Source of the DNA: Paramecium pentaurelia
Taxonomy: Eukaryota; Ciliophora; Oligohymenophorea; Peniculida; Parameciidae
Assembly (NCBI GenBank): GCA_905183005.1
Contig: CAJJDO010000041.1
Location: 235,648-299,647, forward strand
Direction of reading: 5' to 3'
DNA: 64,000 nucleotides
Part shown: positions 24,501 through 37,898 of the stretch, in pieces
How the letters are laid out: each line of letters begins with the position of its first letter
Numbering within the stretch: position 1 is the stretch's first letter
Translations under genes and position numbers: made by a program
The notes under the pieces: model-generated
Told to the model about the DNA's origin: nothing
The model's input: the letters and a program-made list of their open reading frames with translations, nothing else
Databases searched by the model: none

Positions 24501-27141
24501 GATTCAACTAGATTAGAATAGAGTTTGCTTCATTTATAAGGATTAAATCCTTATGTTTAAATTGACTATTCTAATGATATTATATAATCTATTAAGAGTT
24601 AGAATTATCAAGTAGTATGTTTATGTGAAGTGGATTCACTTAAAGATATCAATATTATATCATAAATCTGTAGAGAATATAAAATTGGTATGATTGTATC
24701 ATAATTGGTTTCTGTTTATGGAAGGATTTTGATTGATCTAGGAGATTAATTTATTGTTAATGATGCTGATGGAGAATAAGTTTAAGAATTTATTATTGAA
24801 AATATAGATTAAGAATAAGGTATTATTGAAATTAAAGGAAAACATAATTTAAGTCCAAATGATGTTATAGAACTTAAAGAAATTATATAAGAGAATGGAA
24901 AATCACTCAATAATTAATAATTAAATGTTGTTAAAGTAATCAATAAATCAACTATATTTGTTGGAGATCTTAGTTAGTTTGGTAAATATTTAAGAAATGG
25001 AAGAGGATAGACTGTTAAATAAAAGATTGTTCTATAAAATAAATAAATGAGTACAATTATAATAGATCCAATATTTGATCCAAATTTTATTTTGGATGAA
25101 TAGAAATTTACAATTATTAATGAGTAAATGAATAGATATTCTAATTAAAGTGGAGAAATTAATGAATTATTCTAAAAAACTGGGAATCAAATATTTCCTC
25201 CATAAGCTGCCTATTTAGGTGGAATAGTTTGTTAAGAAATCATTAAAGCAATTACTCATAAATATATGCCAATTAGATAATGTTATTTTCATACATGTGA
25301 AGAATTATTAGATGGTAATCATATATTAGGAAAAGATTTATAATAGGCTATTGAAAAATGTAAAGTACTTTTGATTGGAGCTGGAGCTATTGGATGTGAA
25401 TTATTAAAGAATTATGCAATGATAGGATTAGGAATTAATGGAAATATTATTGTTACTGATCCTGATGTAATTGAGAAATCTAATTTAAGTAGATAATTTC
25501 TATTTAGAGAAAAACATCTTAGACAACCAAAATCATATACTGCTGCTAGAGCTTGTATGAAAATGAATCCTTAAATGAAGATTGTTGCTAGATTAGATAA
25601 AATCTCTCCATAAACAGAACGTTTATATACTAATGTATTTTAATATGTGGATATTATAACTAATGCACTTGACAATGTTTAAGCCAGATTATATGTTGAT
25701 TCATAATGTATTGAACATATGAAACCTTTACTTGAAAGTGGTACTTTAGGACCAAAGGGACATGTTTAAGTCATATTGCCTAATTTAACAGAAAGTTATG
25801 GTAGTAAACAAGATCCAGAAGAAAATAATGAAATACCTTATTGTACTCTCAAAATGTTTCCTGAAGATAGTAATCATTGTTTAGAATGGGCTAGAGATAA
25901 ATTTGAAAAACTATTCACAACTAAACTATAATAAATTAGATAAACCTTTTTATTTAAAGATTTCACTATTGAAGGATTAGAGACAACTCTTAAATTTTGT
26001 AAAAATATGCCCAAAAATTTTAACGATTGCATTTAATATGCTCTTAATAAATTCTATAAATACTTTGTATATGGAATTATGGATCTATTGAAGGCATATC
26101 CTTTAGATCATGTTGTTAATGGAAAATTGTTTTGGTCATCTCCAAAAAGGCCTCCTTAGATATTTGAATTTAAAGGTGAAGAAATGTAAATGAAATTTAT
26201 TCAATCTGTATCTTAATTATATGCTACAGCTTTGGGTATTGAAATTCCATAATAAATTGATTATGAATAAACACTTAAGAATATAAAACCTAAAGAATAT
26301 AAAGAAAACAAAGAAAAATTATAATAGATATAAGATTAAGTTTAGAAAGATGCATAAGCTAAAGTACAAGAAGAAGGAAATCAAGATAATTAATAGTAAA
26401 GTTAATAAGAATTAATCAATCAAATAATTGAATATTTTTAAGATTATTATGAAAAGACAGATTCAACTCCAAAATTATTGAAATCTTTAGATTTTTTACC
26501 TTAACCTATACAATTTGAGAAAGATGAAGATGATAATCATCATGTAGAATTTATTCAAGCTGCCTTGAATTGTAGAGCTTAAAATTATGGTTTAGAACCT
26601 TTGGATTGGTTAACCACAAAATTAAAAGCAGGAAGAGTAAATATATATATTAATATAATAGATTGTTCCTGCAATGGCAACAACAACAGCATGCATAGCA
26701 GGTTTATAAACTATAGAATTAGTAAAAGTAATTAAAAAGTTAATGATTGATGAGAACTTAAAATTAGAAACTTTTAAGAATATGTTTTTGAATTTAGCTA
26801 TTCCATATGCACTTCAATCAGAACCTGGAGAATGTCAATATGAATAAATAAACTGTAAAAATTTTTCATTCTGGTCAAGATGGGATGTACATTTTAGTTC
26901 TCAAGTAAATAATTTAGAAAGGTTTATAACCTATACAGAGTAGGTGTTTGGAGAAAAAGTCACTTGTATCAAATAAAAAGCTAAGTTACTCTATTCTCCA
27001 ATTATGTTCAACAGTAAGGAAGAGGAATAAAACTTATTATAAACACCAATCTATTTGCTCTTTGAAATTCAAGACTTTGAAGAATATGTAGAGTTAGATA
27101 TAACCTTTTAAAAAAGGATAAAATGCAGATTTTATTATTGA
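21561..27141 (+). CDS. Fused ubiquitin-conjugating (BIRC6-like E2) and ubiquitin-activating (UBA1-like E1) enzyme, 1851 aa
   Basis: One frame from ATG 21561 to TGA 27139-27141, interrupted by a single 25-nt intron (26637-26661); spliced length is exactly 1852 codons. Residues 1-590 are helical with a basic Pro/Lys-rich linker near 335-390. Residues ~600-775 form an E2 domain of the BIRC6/UBE2O class: TTGHGKVRFNPNLYN then GKVCLSLLGTW, with the catalytic Cys at residue 694. A charged coiled-coil linker (~790-915) leads into a full E1. It has an inactive-half Rossmann motif IIYGLGALGIETAKNL near 936, an active-half motif LLIGAGAIGCELLKN near 1267, DPDVIEKSNLSRQFLFRE, the catalytic Cys at 1428 in IPYCTLKMFP, and a C-terminal ubiquitin-fold domain (FSFWSRWDVHF onward). 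No TGA separates the halves. One chain could therefore activate ubiquitin or a relative and pass it to its own E2. Confidence 0.9.
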
Positions 27142-27166
27142 AATATAATAATAAAAAATATATATT

Positions 27167-30100
27167 ATGATTTTAATATTATCCCTATTTAGAATCGTCT
27201 TATGCGATATTCGAATAGTGCATGATCAAACAAGATAACCATATATATTTTAATGGGATTCAACTTATATAGGATCAGGAGTTGTATCTTAATATTGTCC
27301 TTTGGGAATAAATAAATATCTTTATGAACAATCTAATGAAGATTATTATTACTTTTTATAAAGTGGATATTTTGGAGACAAATAAGAATTATTATACCTC
27401 ATTTATATGGAAATTCAATTTGAATAAAGGTTAATTGTATTTCATATACAATTTAATCTAGAAGGTAGATGGGTAGAAAGTACTTTCTCATTTCAACCAT
27501 AGGAAGTTGAAGGCATCATAATTAGCACAATAATAAATTACTCAGAATCAGGTTTAGTACTTTTAGAATAATTATGGGGTGATAATAATAGAAGAAGTTA
27601 TTCATTTCCATATACTTAATACCCTAATTATTAAGTAACATAAATATCTGGAGGAATATATTCTGTAATAAATATTAATAATTTAGGATATAAATCCAAT
27701 AACAAAAAACAAAATAATATTAAAATAATTTTCAGGGAAAATGAATGCAGCAATATTAATAAAAGATGATATCTAATATTTATGGAATGGATTTCCTTAT
27801 TATTAAGGTTCAAATGTAATTTTATTATAGAAGGAAAGTATAGATTTGTAAGAAAGAGTTTCAAATTAATTTTATACTATTTCTACCTAAACTCAAAAGG
27901 ACTATAGTGTATCCTTTTGGGCAAAAGCATAATCAATATATGATAGTAATTTTGATTAGATTTTACATATATTAAGAATAGTTGCTAATCGATTTACATA
28001 AGACTTTAAGGCCACTGGTTCTAATTCATTTATATTAGATTATGTCTATAATAAATAAATACAGTAATGGATATTTAGAATCAATTTTTATTCTTATATT
28101 ATTCCTGTTCTTGTTCGTTAAATTCCAGATGATAGTTTATTAACAATTACTAAAGAAATTATAATAGATAATTATTAATACATTAATACATGGCATTATG
28201 TAATTATTGATTATTCACAAAATATTATGACTTTTTATTTTGAGAATCCATAATTCAATTATATAATTAATAAACAATATGATAATGTATATTAATACTA
28301 ATTAATTTATTATCGTTTATTTTTAGGAGGTACTATAATTGATAAAAATTCATTAACAAGATCATTTTCTCTTATATCCTTTTAAGATTATACTGGATCT
28401 AATATAAAATGTCATTCATCATGCCAAACATGTTTTGGTCCCTTTAAAAATAATTGTTGGAGTTGTCCATCAGATTCTAATCGAGTATATGATCCAAAAG
28501 AATCTACTTGTTAATGTTAATTATGGTATGTAGAATTTTTTGAATAAAATTGTAAATTATTATCTAATGATGACATTGAAATTAAATTAGAAGAAAATAT
28601 ACAAAAGGAATAAGACTTAATATTGAATTGTAATTTTGGAGAATTTGAATATAATTAGAATTGTTATTAATGGTAATATAAATATTTATAATTAAAGTCC
28701 ATCAGCAAGTCAAGATAATTAGATTATATGTTCAGCTTGTTTAATGAGACCAAAAGATTGGATCTAAAATAATCCAGTTTGTTTTGATATCTATTATTAA
28801 TATGAAAATAATCCTAATTATGAATATGTATAAATGATGACAGATTAAGATATATCAAATCAATATTATATATTTGAAAATGATGAACTTTAACCATGTT
28901 ATGGTTGCAAATTATGTTAAGATAAATAGGATAGTAAATGTCATTTATCTTCATATTTTCATTTAGATAAAGAAACTTACATACAATGTTTATAAGGATA
29001 TCAATTTAACAATGGAAAATGCATAAAACAAAAAAAGAATTAAGATATAATAAATATATAATGTTAAAATAACTGTTTAAAATGTAGTGATGGATAATGT
29101 TAAATTTGTTCAAATAATATTCAATTTTTTATAAATTATATTGGATAGTGTCAGATTTGTTCAATTAATAATTGTAAATATTGTTTCTAATATAATTCAT
29201 TAAATCTAATTGAGAATTCAATTTTAAGAAATACATTCTAAAAAACAAAACTATCTGATGATTTTGAAGTAGGTTGTGCTTAATGTTAATAAGGATATAT
29301 TTATTCATTTCGATTTAAATAATGTCTTCCTTAATACAATTCAATTGATTGTTAAAGTTACATAAATTATTATGATGAACTTTAATGTTATTCAACTAAA
29401 TTTGATTAATTAATTAATTAATTTTAATAAATTCAAAATTGTTAAGAATAATTACCAAATTGTGATTAATGTATCTATACAAAATTTAGTATACTAGTAT
29501 GCATAAAATGCTATTAAGGTTTTTATATTAATAAAATAAATGGATTATGTAATAAATGTGTTGATGATTAGGCTTTAGATTGTTAGTTAGTTGACTTATC
29601 TCATTCATTTTCAAAATTACATTTATTTGGCTTTCTTTAACATTAAACTTAAAATTTAAATGATATATAAACTATTTTTAATGATTTTAATTCTATTGAT
29701 ATTCTAGAATGCAAATAAAATTATTTTGTAGATACAATTTAAAATTAATGTATTGATTAATGTACTAATTGTGATTAATGTGCCATTATACATGGATAAA
29801 AATAGTGTCTCAAATGTACTATATAATCCAACTAATTTAACTTTTATTCTCAAAAATAAGGTCAATGTTATCGATGTCCTTAATTATGCAAATTTTGTTT
29901 ATAAATTGATTTAGATTTAATAAAAGTAATATTTCATTATAAAATTAGTAATATAATCCTTACTTTTATGTTACTGAATCAAGCAAAACATAGGCTATGA
30001 AATGTCTTATTAATTATGATTAAAACTTAACATACATTGATTATATTAGTGGTTTAATTAAACCATTTAACAACATTACAAAATAAAGACAAACATTTTC

Positions 30101-33100
30101 AGTTTACGTTTAATAAAAAATCTATTATATATCAGATTTTGAAGATATCATTTTTAAAAGTGTAAGTAAAATCTCTTAAAATATTTATCCTGGAGGTTTT
30201 CACATATATTCTCTCTTAAATTATTACTATTCAGTAAAAAATTTTACATTAAACATAAAAATTGATAATAATGCAGCCTCATTAACTTATATTTCCAATG
30301 CATCTGAGGTTAGAGCCTACTAATTAAATATTAAAAATGATAAAAATAACTTTGATATTAGCTCAAATTTTGGAGTTAAATTTTATGCTGAAGATTGCAC
30401 AATTTAAAAATTAAAATTAGTTTCAAAAACTTTATTTACAATTAATTAACCACTTTTAACCAATTTTACTCTTTTTAATATATATGATATAACTTTTTAG
30501 AATTCTTAAGTCATAATAGTCAATAGTCATTATAATAATTCTAATATAATATTATAGCATTTTCTATTCACTAATTCTACTTTTTTTAATAGCAACTTGA
30601 TTTTGCATTTTTCAGAATAACATGATAGTGTCTTTATACATAACCTAACTTTTATAAATTGCACATTTATATCAAGTGCATGTTTCAGTCAAAAAGCATT
30701 AGTTATTATAAATATTGTATAAATGAGTAAAATAAAATTCATAAATTGTACTTTTAAAGATAGTATTTTATTTTAAATAAGTGAAAACATTAATTCCTTT
30801 TCCATTAAAGATTTTCAGGTGATAAATTCATCATTTTAAAATTCCTCATTAGTATCAGGTCTTTAAAATCTTATACTAGATTAAGTTTTATTAAATAACT
30901 TAATAGTAATAGATAGTAATCTATTCCTTTATTCATACTCTACAAGTAACTATACAATAATGATTACTCATTTAGTATGTTAAGGACTTTTATTTAATAA
31001 ATCAACAATTCTTCTAATTGAAAATCTATAGTAATTTATTTAAATAAATGTTATCATGTAAGATTGGAATTTAGAAGGGATCAATTTAATGGTGACTAAT
31101 GAAATTATTAGTGATAATTCTATACTGATATTCTATAATGTGAATAGTTAGATAAAAAATCTAAAAATATAAAATAGTATATTATATACTTTACTTATAT
31201 TTTAAAATTGTCAAGAAGTAATTTTAAATAATATCTAAATTTCTTAAATAGAAAACTAAGTATAATAATTAGATAAAATTGGTAGATATAAATATTAAAG
31301 ATATGTTTTGTATATTTCTGAATTCAATTATTTGATAATAACTTAATTATAAATTTTACATTGGATTTAAACAAGTGATTCATTTTTAATAATAAGATGT
31401 GACTAATAAATTTCTAATTTCATTTTGATATCAGAATTATAAATTGAATATTATACTAGAATTAATATAATCAATTATAATATATATCCAGCTATTTTTA
31501 TTCAAATTGATAATCAAGTAAAAATAAGTATAACTAATTTTAATATTAAACAATGTAACTTTTGGTCACTATATCCCAATAAAGAGATGATGGAAGCAGC
31601 ATTATTATAAATAAAATCACCTAAATCTTAAGTTATTTTTGATAATTTAACCTTTGAAAAAGCTAATGTATATAATTCTTCTAATTCAATTGTAGTAGTT
31701 GATGCCACAACTATTTTGATGTTGAACACACAAGTAGATGACATCAATAATCTAAATAATATTAATTTATTATATTCAACTTGTGGATTTGTTATTTTTA
31801 TGGCAGAATAAATTAAAATTATGGATACAATTATGAGCAATATTAATAGTGCATAATATGGATTTATATATATTTAAATGAAATAATAAGGAAATCTTTA
31901 AGTTTAAAATTGTGTATTCAATAGTACAAAACTAGCTAACACTAATAAATATTAGACATAATTAGGAGGAATATTTACAATTGATGGATAATTATCATTG
32001 TTATAATTAAGTTTTATTAATTTAACAGCAATAAATATATATGCAGAAAAAAAAGCAGCCTTTTTATATTTAATTCCATCTTCAATATCAAATTAAATAT
32101 TTATGAAGAATTTAAGTTTCAAAAACTTAATATCAGCAGATAATTTGTTTTGTAAACTCAAATTTCCTTCTAATAGTTAAAACAATAAAATTTAGATAGA
32201 TTAAATTTTAATTAATAATAATGAGAATAGCACTCTTTTATAATAGCTTATTAAAACTTTAAAGTAAGGACAAAGTGGAAATAATTATGAAGGACTTTTT
32301 TCATCTTCTTTTAGGTATATTTCATAAATTATAATCTAGTTCTGTCTCATTTAATAATTTTATATATGAAGGTTATTTAACTCAACCAATTTGTAAATTA
32401 AATGTAATACATAGTCTCAAAATTAGTAATCTAAAATTTGTATCATTATCTATTTTAAATCAAATTGAATATTTGATTAATATAGATATTTAGAATGCAG
32501 ATTTAGTTATTTTTCAAAATTTCTTTTTTTAGAAAATACATTTATTATATTAATTAGGACATTTCTTGAAACTTAATTACACCTCAGTTAAACATCCAAT
32601 TATATCTAATTAAATGTATTTCATAAATAATGTATGTCCTTAATGTTAAAATGGATTTATTACAATTATAAATAATCTAAATTAATCTAAAGTAATAATG
32701 ACTGATTACATATTTTATGACAATAATTGTGGTTTAAATAGCTGTTTAATTTTTAATAATCTTTAATTAAGAATACATAATTCTGTGTTTATGAATAATT
32801 TAGGTGAAAATAATGCAATTTTATAAGGAATTAAGAGTATATTATTATTAAAGAATGACATCTTCAAAAATAATTAAATTAAAAATCAAGCAGGAGCAAT
32901 ATTATTAAATGAATCTATAATTGATGCTTAAAATTTAATAATTGTTAATAATTCTGCTAATATTGGAGGAGCAATTTATTATGATAATTCTAAATTAAAT
33001 AAAGAAATAAGAAGATAAATTTTATTTTTAGAAAATTATGGATTTGTAGGATTAAAGAATATCCGAGAATAAGCTGATTTTTTAAAATTGAATATGTTTG

Positions 33101-35412
33101 AATTTTCAATAAAAAATACAAGATAAATATAAAATGATTAAATTTATGATACTCCATCTTATATAATAAATCATAATTAAATGAGAATTAACAAAACCTT
33201 TATTTCAGTTGCAAGTGGTTAAAAATTAAATGAATTTTAAGTTTTTGATAATAGTCTAATGTAATATTCTAATTATACTATATAATTATAAATTGAATAA
33301 TATACATAATTAGGTGAAAAAATTATTGATGATTAGGGAGATATATGTTAAATCATTTAATATTAAGTAAATTCTGAACTAAATTAAACTAATTATGAAA
33401 TCTTATCATAATCTCCAAAAGAAAATGTGACTTTATTATAGTTTGATACAATCTGGAAATCATATAAACTTGATAATTTCAGTTTTTATTTAGATCCTTA
33501 TTCTAATTAATCAATATTTTTGTTAATTGTAATTAAATGTGATCAAATGCCTTAAAATTACAATTTCATCTTTAAAATAAAAACACTACCTTGTGGAATT
33601 GGAGAATACTATAGTAAAAAATAGTGTTTAAAATGTGATTATGATAAAGGGTATTATTCAGTAAGAAAAAACTCTGTGGAATGTTAAAGATTAGATCCAA
33701 CCAAAATGAAATCAGTGACCTCATATTAAATAGAGTTACTTACTGGATTTTGGAGACATTCTTATTATTCTCATTATGTTGAGTAATGTGAGAATTCTGC
33801 TTCTTGTTTAGGAGGATGGAATGTTGATTATGAATCATGTTCAATAGGATATATTGGAGCTATTTGCAATGAATGTGATATTTATAATATTAGAGGACAA
33901 TATTCTTATATCAAATCTTTATCAGGAATATGTTAAAAGAAAGAGAAACAATAAGAAATCCTCTTAATAACCTTTGTTTTAATGTTATTGTAATTAATCA
34001 TTTGATATTAGTATTTTTGTTATTACCTATGTGATATCCTTACTTAAATCTGAGATGCATATGATGTTTAAACGAATGAAGTAGTTGACAATACATTATA
34101 GAATATTATTTCAATGTGAAATAGGTATAAATTTAATGATTCTGAAGATCAATTGAATACAAGTTTAAAATTGTTGATAAATTTCATGTAAATTTTATAT
34201 CCAATATTGTAACCCTTAAAATTTAGTGATGATTTTGCTGATATTGCTTGGCCAATAGGAAAGTCATCAAAAACAATATTATTTTTAATTAATTTTGTAG
34301 CTGATGAATTTGAAATTGAAATTCTTTACTTAAAAATGGTATGGGCAATGCTTATTCCAATAATTTAAATAGTTATTCTATTATTCTTTTACACTTTCAT
34401 AAAAAGGATTATTAACAATTCTCATATTTAACTAATGTTTATTTAGGCATCTTGTATGTTTTTGTTGTTTTATTCAATGCCAAATATTATGGAAGAGTAT
34501 TAATATTTATATATATTTAGATTAACTATTCTTATTTAAAGAAGAACCATTGCTAATATTGATTGGATTGGAGCTAATTTAGCATATTAATATTAAACAT
34601 AGGAACACAAGAATTGGATATGGTAGTTCGTAATACCATCCATGATGCTAATATTTTTGGTAATACCTATTCTATTTTTCACATTTATTTTTAAATAGAA
34701 TAAATAAACAAATTTCGATATAACTTATGGAATTTATGGGTATTTATGTAGTGATTATAAATCACATCTATATTATTGGGAATTAGTAACTTTACAAATG
34801 AAATTAACATTAATCTTTATCCTATTCTTTCTTGATAATGAAAAGATCATCTTGAAAAATCTTATAACAATTGTTATTTTGTTAGGATATTATGCATCAA
34901 TTTCTACTTTAAAACCTTTTTCAAAATCAAACTTAAATCACCTTGAAAAATCTGGAATAATCTTATGTTGTATATTTATATCATTAAATATCTTAACATT
35001 GGCATCTTAGAAATATTCTTATATAGAAGTACAATATCTAACTCAAATTTTAATGTTGTTAATAGTATTATTTATTCTTCTATACACATTACTCAAAATA
35101 ATAATAGTCTTTTTAAAAAAATACTAAGATTTATTTGATAAAATAAGATTAGAAATTAATTTAAGATATCCTAATTTAAAAAATTAATGCTCGTTCTTTA
35201 AAAAACATTTAAAACTTAGATCTGAAACTAGAATAAACATTATTAATAAGTTTAAACGAATCAAATAATAACTTAGACTTATGAAACAAAATAACATTAG
35301 AATTATTAGGAATACTATAAACATTCATGATGAATTAGTGACTAATATCTAAAGATCTGATCATAGACAATTGATACAATAATATTCAATACAAAACTCG
35401 TTTATGTTTTGA
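27167..35412 (+). CDS. Giant cysteine-rich membrane protein, 2701 aa
   Basis: Six introns (27665-27686, 28673-28697, 29926-29948, 32315-32339, 33990-34011, 34125-34147) give exactly 2702 codons. A short signal peptide (MILILSLFRIVLC) is followed by a LamG/concanavalin-like beta domain around 180-400 (DYSVSFWAKA, INTWHYVIIDY, FLGGTIID). Next come furin-like cysteine repeats (CHSSCQTCFGPFKNNCWSCP, CLKCSDGQCQICS) to about residue 900. Then follow about 1,100 residues of Asn/Ile/Ser-rich repeats that look like a beta-helix. After another Cys-rich block (CLKCDYDKGYYS, CSIGYIGAICNECD) come about nine hydrophobic helices and a basic cytoplasmic tail. Such architecture is typical of large ciliate surface or sensory proteins. 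Ligand and role unknown. The gene starts only 25 bases after the E2-E1 stop. Confidence 0.85.
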
Positions 35413-35610
35413 AATCAATCATTATCAATATTTTAAATATATAAAAGTTTAATTAAATTTTTTATAAATATATATATAGATATAAATATATCCTTAATCA
35501 TAATAAAATTATTTATAAATATTGATTATTGATTTTATAGAAATATTTTTAGTAGAATAGAATTAAATAAATAATAATACATTCTTATTAGAAAAGAAAA
35601 CTAAAAGTAA

Positions 35611-35654
35611 TTGATATTATCAATAATAATAATTATTATTATTGATAATATCAA
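35611..35654. repeat. Perfect 44-bp palindrome
   Basis: Begins TTGATATTATCAATAATAAT and ends with its exact reverse complement; there is no spacer. It lies between the giant membrane-protein gene and the aminotransferase gene, both plus strand, so it could form a 22-bp hairpin in the 3' flank of the former or near the promoter of the latter. Confidence 0.9.
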
Positions 35655-35709
35655 ATGCAATGTATATTTAATATGATATTATATTATTATTTAATAATCT
35701 ATCTTAAAT

Positions 35710-37032
35710 ATGTAACCAATAGCTAACAGAATGTTAAATTACTTGTAACCTCAAATGTATGCCAAGTTTACCATGTTGGCAAATTAAAAGGGATGTGTAA
35801 ATTTAGGCCAAGGATTTCCAAATTTCCCATCCCCATAAATGTTAAGAGATGCTCTTTCAGAAGAAGCATAAACAGAATCTCTTTAATATACAATGACATC
35901 TGGACATCCAAAATTGTTAAATTCAGCTTCTAAATTCTTTGAATAACAAATTGGATGCAAAGTTAATGTGGATAAAGAGATTATGGTCAGTTCAGGTGCT
36001 TAGGCAGTCTTGAGTTGTGTAATGTAAGGAGTACTTAATCCAGGAGATGAAGTTATATTATTTGATCCTGCCTTTGGTATTTATAATATCCTAATATAGA
36101 TTTATACAGGCCTATGATAGAATTCTAAGGTGCAAAACATATTGGAGTCCCAATTATCCCAAAAAAATTAAATAACAAACAGGAAATCATTAAAAGATAC
36201 AGAAATGGAAAATTCTAATACTCATAGGATGATGATTGGGAATTAGATTTCAATTATTTAGAAAAAGTAATCAATAAAAAGACTAAGCTACTTTTATTGA
36301 ATTCTCCAATGAATCCAATAGGAAAGTAATTAAATAGATTATTGTAGAGTATTCAGTACAGAAGAATATAATTAATTAGCTGATATTCTTGATAAACATC
36401 CTCAAGTAGTTGTTTGTGAAGATGCAGCATATCATCATATTACCTTTGGAAAATATCAACCTTTTAATTATCCTAGATGCATTACTCATCCAAGATTAAA
36501 GGATAGAACTGTTTGTGTTACAAGTGCAGGAAAAATGTATTCAGCCACTGGATTAAGAATTGGATTTGCTGTAGGAAATGAAGAGATTATTAAAGGGATA
36601 AAGGCAGCATAAACTTATCATATTTTTTGTTTAAATCCTGTAATACAGACTGCAACAGCTAGATGTTTAGATTAAACTATAGATGGAAAGTACTTTTAAT
36701 CTGTTAAGAATTTATATGAAGAATAAGCAAATATGTTATTAAAAGGATTAGTTGAAAGTAGATTGAATATGAATTATTGGGTTCCATAAGGAGGGTATTT
36801 CGTAGTCACTGATATTTCAGAAATCTAAATACCTGAGAAATATTTCAATGACAATGGATTTAGATTAACTAGAGATTTTGCTTTTGCCTATTACATGATT
36901 AATGAATTTGGAGTTGTTTGCATTCCTTGTTCTCCATATTATGAGAATAAAGCTTTAGGTCAGAATTATGTTAGATGGGCATTTTGTAAAACAAGTGAAA
37001 CCATTTAAGAGGCCATCAATCGCTTAAAGTGA
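35710..37032 (+). CDS. PLP-dependent class I/II aminotransferase, kynurenine aminotransferase (KYAT/GTK)-like
   Basis: Introns 36077-36099 (23 nt) and 36326-36347 (22 nt) give exactly 425 residues, the usual length. N-terminal signature GCVNLGQGFPNFPSP matches the kynurenine/glutamine transaminase family. Others are SGAQAVLSCVMQGVLNPGDE, NSPMNPIGKVF, CEDAAYHHITF and the PLP-binding lysine in SAGKMYSATGLRIGF. It transfers amino groups to 2-oxo acids and acts on kynurenine or sulfur/aromatic amino acids; the exact substrate is inferred only at family level. I chose the first in-frame Met (35710) because homologues have an NR..YL segment before the LGQGFP motif, seen here as NRMLNYLQPQ. Confidence 0.92.
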
Positions 37033-37057
37033 TAATATCAATTATTTATATAATTTA

Positions 37058-37841
37058 ATGAACGAGCTCACTGATGGTATTCTTATTTCTATTTTAGGGG
37101 AACTCTTAAAACGAAGAGATTCCATCAAAATAGTATTCTTCATTGAATTTTCATAGCTGTTCTATGCTTTTTTGAAACTAATTGCTGTAATAAGTATCTT
37201 AACAAGTACATCAGAATGCTAACTATTTTATTATTTTCTTTTGTTACTAATAACTGACATTATATGTTCAATAGTAAATTTAATTGCTCTTGGGAATCTC
37301 TATTATTGTGACTATTAATCAATAGATAGAACCTTGGAAAATATAGAGAATTAAAGAATATTATTGTAATACAATAATGAAGCTTATATTGATTTTATGA
37401 CATTGTTAGAAGCCATTTCAAATAGATATTAGTTGCTCTATAATATAATAGCATTATGTTATTTAGCTTTGTCAATATATGGGATATATAATATAATTGA
37501 TTAAAAATGTAATTATGAGGATGGCAGTGCAGCAACTGCAATTACATTTATAATACTAAATTTACTCTATTTTCTAAGAAAATTGTACTTGTTTATAAGA
37601 TTATATAAAAAGTATTAAATTTACAATATAATTGTATAAATATATTATTAGATTTTAGAATGTAAATGCTTAATAAGAGGATGATTGTTGTATTTGTTTA
37701 TAATTATTATCTTAAAAAGTTGCTTAATTATAATGCAAACATAAATTTCATCTTATATGTATTTAGGAATGGTTTAAAACAAAAAGCACTTGTCCTATTT
37801 GTAAAAGGGAATATGAAATAATGTATTCCCATAATAATTGA
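37058..37841 (+). CDS. Multi-pass membrane RING-H2 finger protein
   Basis: One intron (37634-37658, 25 nt) gives exactly 252 residues. Four hydrophobic stretches occupy about residues 20-180 (FFIEFSQLFYAFLKLIAV, YYFLLLLITDIICSIVNL, LYNIIALCYLALSIYGIY, TAITFIILNLLYFLR). A C-terminal RING-H2 follows: DDCCICLQLL, CKHKFHLICIQEW, STCPICKREY. The C-x2-C, C-x-H-x3-H-x2-C and C-x2-C ligands are complete. This is the arrangement of membrane-anchored E3 ubiquitin ligases with a cytosolic RING. It starts 26 bases after the aminotransferase stop. Substrate unknown. Confidence 0.85.
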
Positions 37842-37898
37842 TGATAATTGTTATATGAAATGTGATATCTCATTTATAAATACTAATTATAATATAAA

